Part shown: piece after piece, positions 62,904 to 64,000 of the stretch | How positions within the stretch are numbered: position 1 is the first letter of the stretch | Layout of the letters: each line of letters begins with the position of its first letter | Assembly: GCF_023573145.1 (NCBI RefSeq) | Contig: NZ_CP097636.1 | Span: 3,720,001 to 3,784,000 of the forward strand | Source: Aquincola tertiaricarbonis | Lineage (GTDB): Bacteria; Pseudomonadota; Gammaproteobacteria; Burkholderiales; Burkholderiaceae_C | DNA: 64,000 nucleotides | Reading direction: 5' to 3' | Program-made: the position numbers and the translations under genes | Notes under the pieces: generated by a model | Told to the model about the DNA's origin: nothing | The model's input: only the letters and a program-made list of their open reading frames with translations | Databases searched by the model: none

Positions 62904-64000
62904 ATGGCCCGCTTCCTCCTGGCCTGGGAGCTGGGCGGCGGCCTGGGCCATGCCACGCCGCTGGCGCAGATCGCGCAGCCGCTGCTGGAGGCCGGGCACG
63001 AGGTGCAGCTGGTGCTGCGCGACCTTTCGCTGCTGGGGCCGGTGTTCGGCCCGCTGGCCCGGCATGCGCGGCTGCAGGCCTGGCAGGCGCCGGTGTGGCA
63101 ACTGCCGCTGGCCGGCCAGCCGCCACCGGCCACCTATGCCGAGCTGCTGGCCCACGCCGGCTACCTGGACGCCGCACGGCTGCAAGGCCTGGCCCAGGCC
63201 TGGCGCACGCTGTTCACCCTGCTCAAGCCCCAGCTGCTGCTGGCCGACCATGCACCCACCGCGCTGCTGGCAGCCCGCGGCCTGCCGATGCGCCGCCTGC
63301 TGGCCGGCACCGGCTGTTTCATGCCGCCGCCGCGGCAGCCCATGCCGCCCTTCCGCGAGTGGACGCCGATCGCACCGCACCGCGTGCGCGCCGCCGAAGA
63401 ACGGCTGCTGGCCACCTGCAACCAGCTGCTCACCGTTTGGGGCGAGCCGCCGCTGGCCGCGCTGCACGAGTTGCTGGCCGCGGACGAACGCTGCCTGCTC
63501 ACCTGGCCGTCGCTGGACCCCTATGCGGGCACGTCCAGGCCACGCAGCGACGAGCCCGCCACGCGGTACTTCGGCCCGCTGCCGGGCCGCGACGACGGCA
63601 GCCTGCCCGACTGGCCGGCCAGTGACTTCGGCCGCGTGCTGGCCTACCTGCGGCCCGAGCCGGCGGCCACGGAAGCCGCGCTGGCCGTGCTGCAGGCCGG
63701 CCCCTGGTCCACCGTGGCCTGGGTGCCCGGCCTGGCCGCCAGCCTGAAGCAGCGGCATGCCTCGGCCCACCTGCAGTTTGCCGACATGCCGCTGAACATG
63801 GCGCGCATGGCCGGCCAGGCCGACGCGGTGCTGTGCCATGCCGGCGCCGGCACCGTGCATGCGGCGCTGCTGCAAGGCAGGCCGCTGGTGATGCTGCCCA
63901 CCCAGGCCGAACAACTGCTGACTGCGCGGCGGGTGCAGGCCGCCGGTGCGGGTGTGCTGCTGCTGGAAGGGGACGTGGCGGCGCAGCTGCATCAGGCGGT
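62904..64000 (+). CDS. Glycosyltransferase (UGT-like), partial
   Basis: About 365 N-terminal residues are visible, and the gene runs off the window. It starts MARFLLAWELGGGLGHATPLAQ and has the Leloir GT-B donor motif QADAVLCHAGAGTVHAALLQGRPLVMLPTQAEQ (about residues 307-338), resembling UDP-glucosyltransferase/MurG-type enzymes. TAGGGT lies 6 bases before the ATG, overlapping the stop of the preceding oxidase gene. Donor and acceptor are unknown. Confidence 0.83.
   Translation, partial: MARFLLAWELGGGLGHATPLAQIAQPLLEAGHEVQLVLRDLSLLGPVFGPLARHARLQAWQAPVWQLPLAGQPPPATYAELLAHAGYLDAARLQGLAQAWRTLFTLLKPQLLLADHAPTALLAARGLPMRRLLAGTGCFMPPPRQPMPPFREWTPIAPHRVRAAEERLLATCNQLLTVWGEPPLAALHELLAADERCLLTWPSLDPYAGTSRPRSDEPATRYFGPLPGRDDGSLPDWPASDFGRVLAYLRPEPAATEAALAVLQAGPWSTVAWVPGLAASLKQRHASAHLQFADMPLNMARMAGQADAVLCHAGAGTVHAALLQGRPLVMLPTQAEQLLTARRVQAAGAGVLLLEGDVAAQLHQA

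Noticed and set aside
61692..63992. A 766-codon minus-strand frame across the oxidase and glycosyltransferase genes
   Set aside because: Composition (Gln/His/Arg/Gly-rich) is that of an antisense shadow; the plus-strand genes have full family motifs.

Overview
This 64 kb window is very GC-rich and densely coded. It looks like chromosome of a Burkholderiales betaproteobacterium, probably from the Rubrivivax/Leptothrix/Aquincola side of the order. That placement rests on gene content: recG-oxyR, yggS/pilT-cNMP-pilU, Bug-type solute receptors, a PEP-CTERM protein and PduO-type ATR. It was not tested by phylogeny.

Layout. 1-2277 (-): proton-translocating transhydrogenase pntA1-pntA2-pntB, cut by the window edge. 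2399-5073 (+): Nudix hydrolase, mnmA and a CysB-type regulator, meeting a FeeM-like N-acyl amino acid synthase head to head. 6181-6849: CPBP intramembrane protease. 6860-9072 (-): queA-tgt for queuosine. 9125-12957 (+): recG, oxyR, a possible 30-residue peptide and dps. 13045-16439 (+): prfC, a PEP-CTERM protein and ubiA. 16470-19673 (-): phosphatase, membrane protein and GT28 glycosyltransferase in one overlapping operon, then proC. 19812-23380 (+): glutamate dehydrogenase, Bug receptor and MFS carrier. 23587-28822 (+): Lrp-type regulator with a livGFKHM branched-chain amino acid ABC transporter. 28819-30788 (-): DUF2254 protein and yggS. 30837-34594 (+): pilT, a cNMP-binding protein, pilU and an unknown protein. 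34625-38194: dolP-diaA-yraN (-) and rsmI (+), the conserved yra locus with a DUF5672 gene inserted. 38239-41042 (+): tldD and aroG.

The two most interesting stretches are adjacent. aroG (DAHP synthase) is preceded by a textbook transcription attenuator: a 24-codon leader peptide with six Phe, one Tyr and one Trp, mutually exclusive hairpins, and a strong intrinsic terminator. Just after aroG lies a 90-bp tandem repeat whose units carry a perfect hairpin. One copy is interrupted by a complete group II intron (41081-42976, class C-like) with reverse transcriptase, domain V, and domain VI with a bulged adenosine. The neighbouring intact copies fix both splice junctions to the base.

43253-57804 (-) is a 12-gene unit for CoA-linked degradation of an unidentified acid. 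It encodes a FadB-like bifunctional enzyme, thiolase, a PimC/PimD-like two-subunit acyl-CoA dehydrogenase, enoyl-CoA hydratase, family III CoA-transferase, two Bug receptors, a nitronate-monooxygenase-type flavoprotein, an acyl-CoA ligase and EtfBA. A divergent LysR gene reads away from a cluster of TTGA-N7-TCAA boxes and probably controls it.

58879-64000 holds a ParDE-like toxin-antitoxin pair, a corrinoid adenosyltransferase, the remains of a second toxin-antitoxin module (toxin internally deleted, antitoxin intact), a periplasmic trypsin-like protease, a GlcD-type FAD oxidase and a glycosyltransferase cut by the window end. No tRNA, rRNA or CRISPR array was seen. Across the window, many genes that start transcription units have a -10-like hexamer about six bases before the start codon and no Shine-Dalgarno sequence, which suggests leaderless mRNAs.
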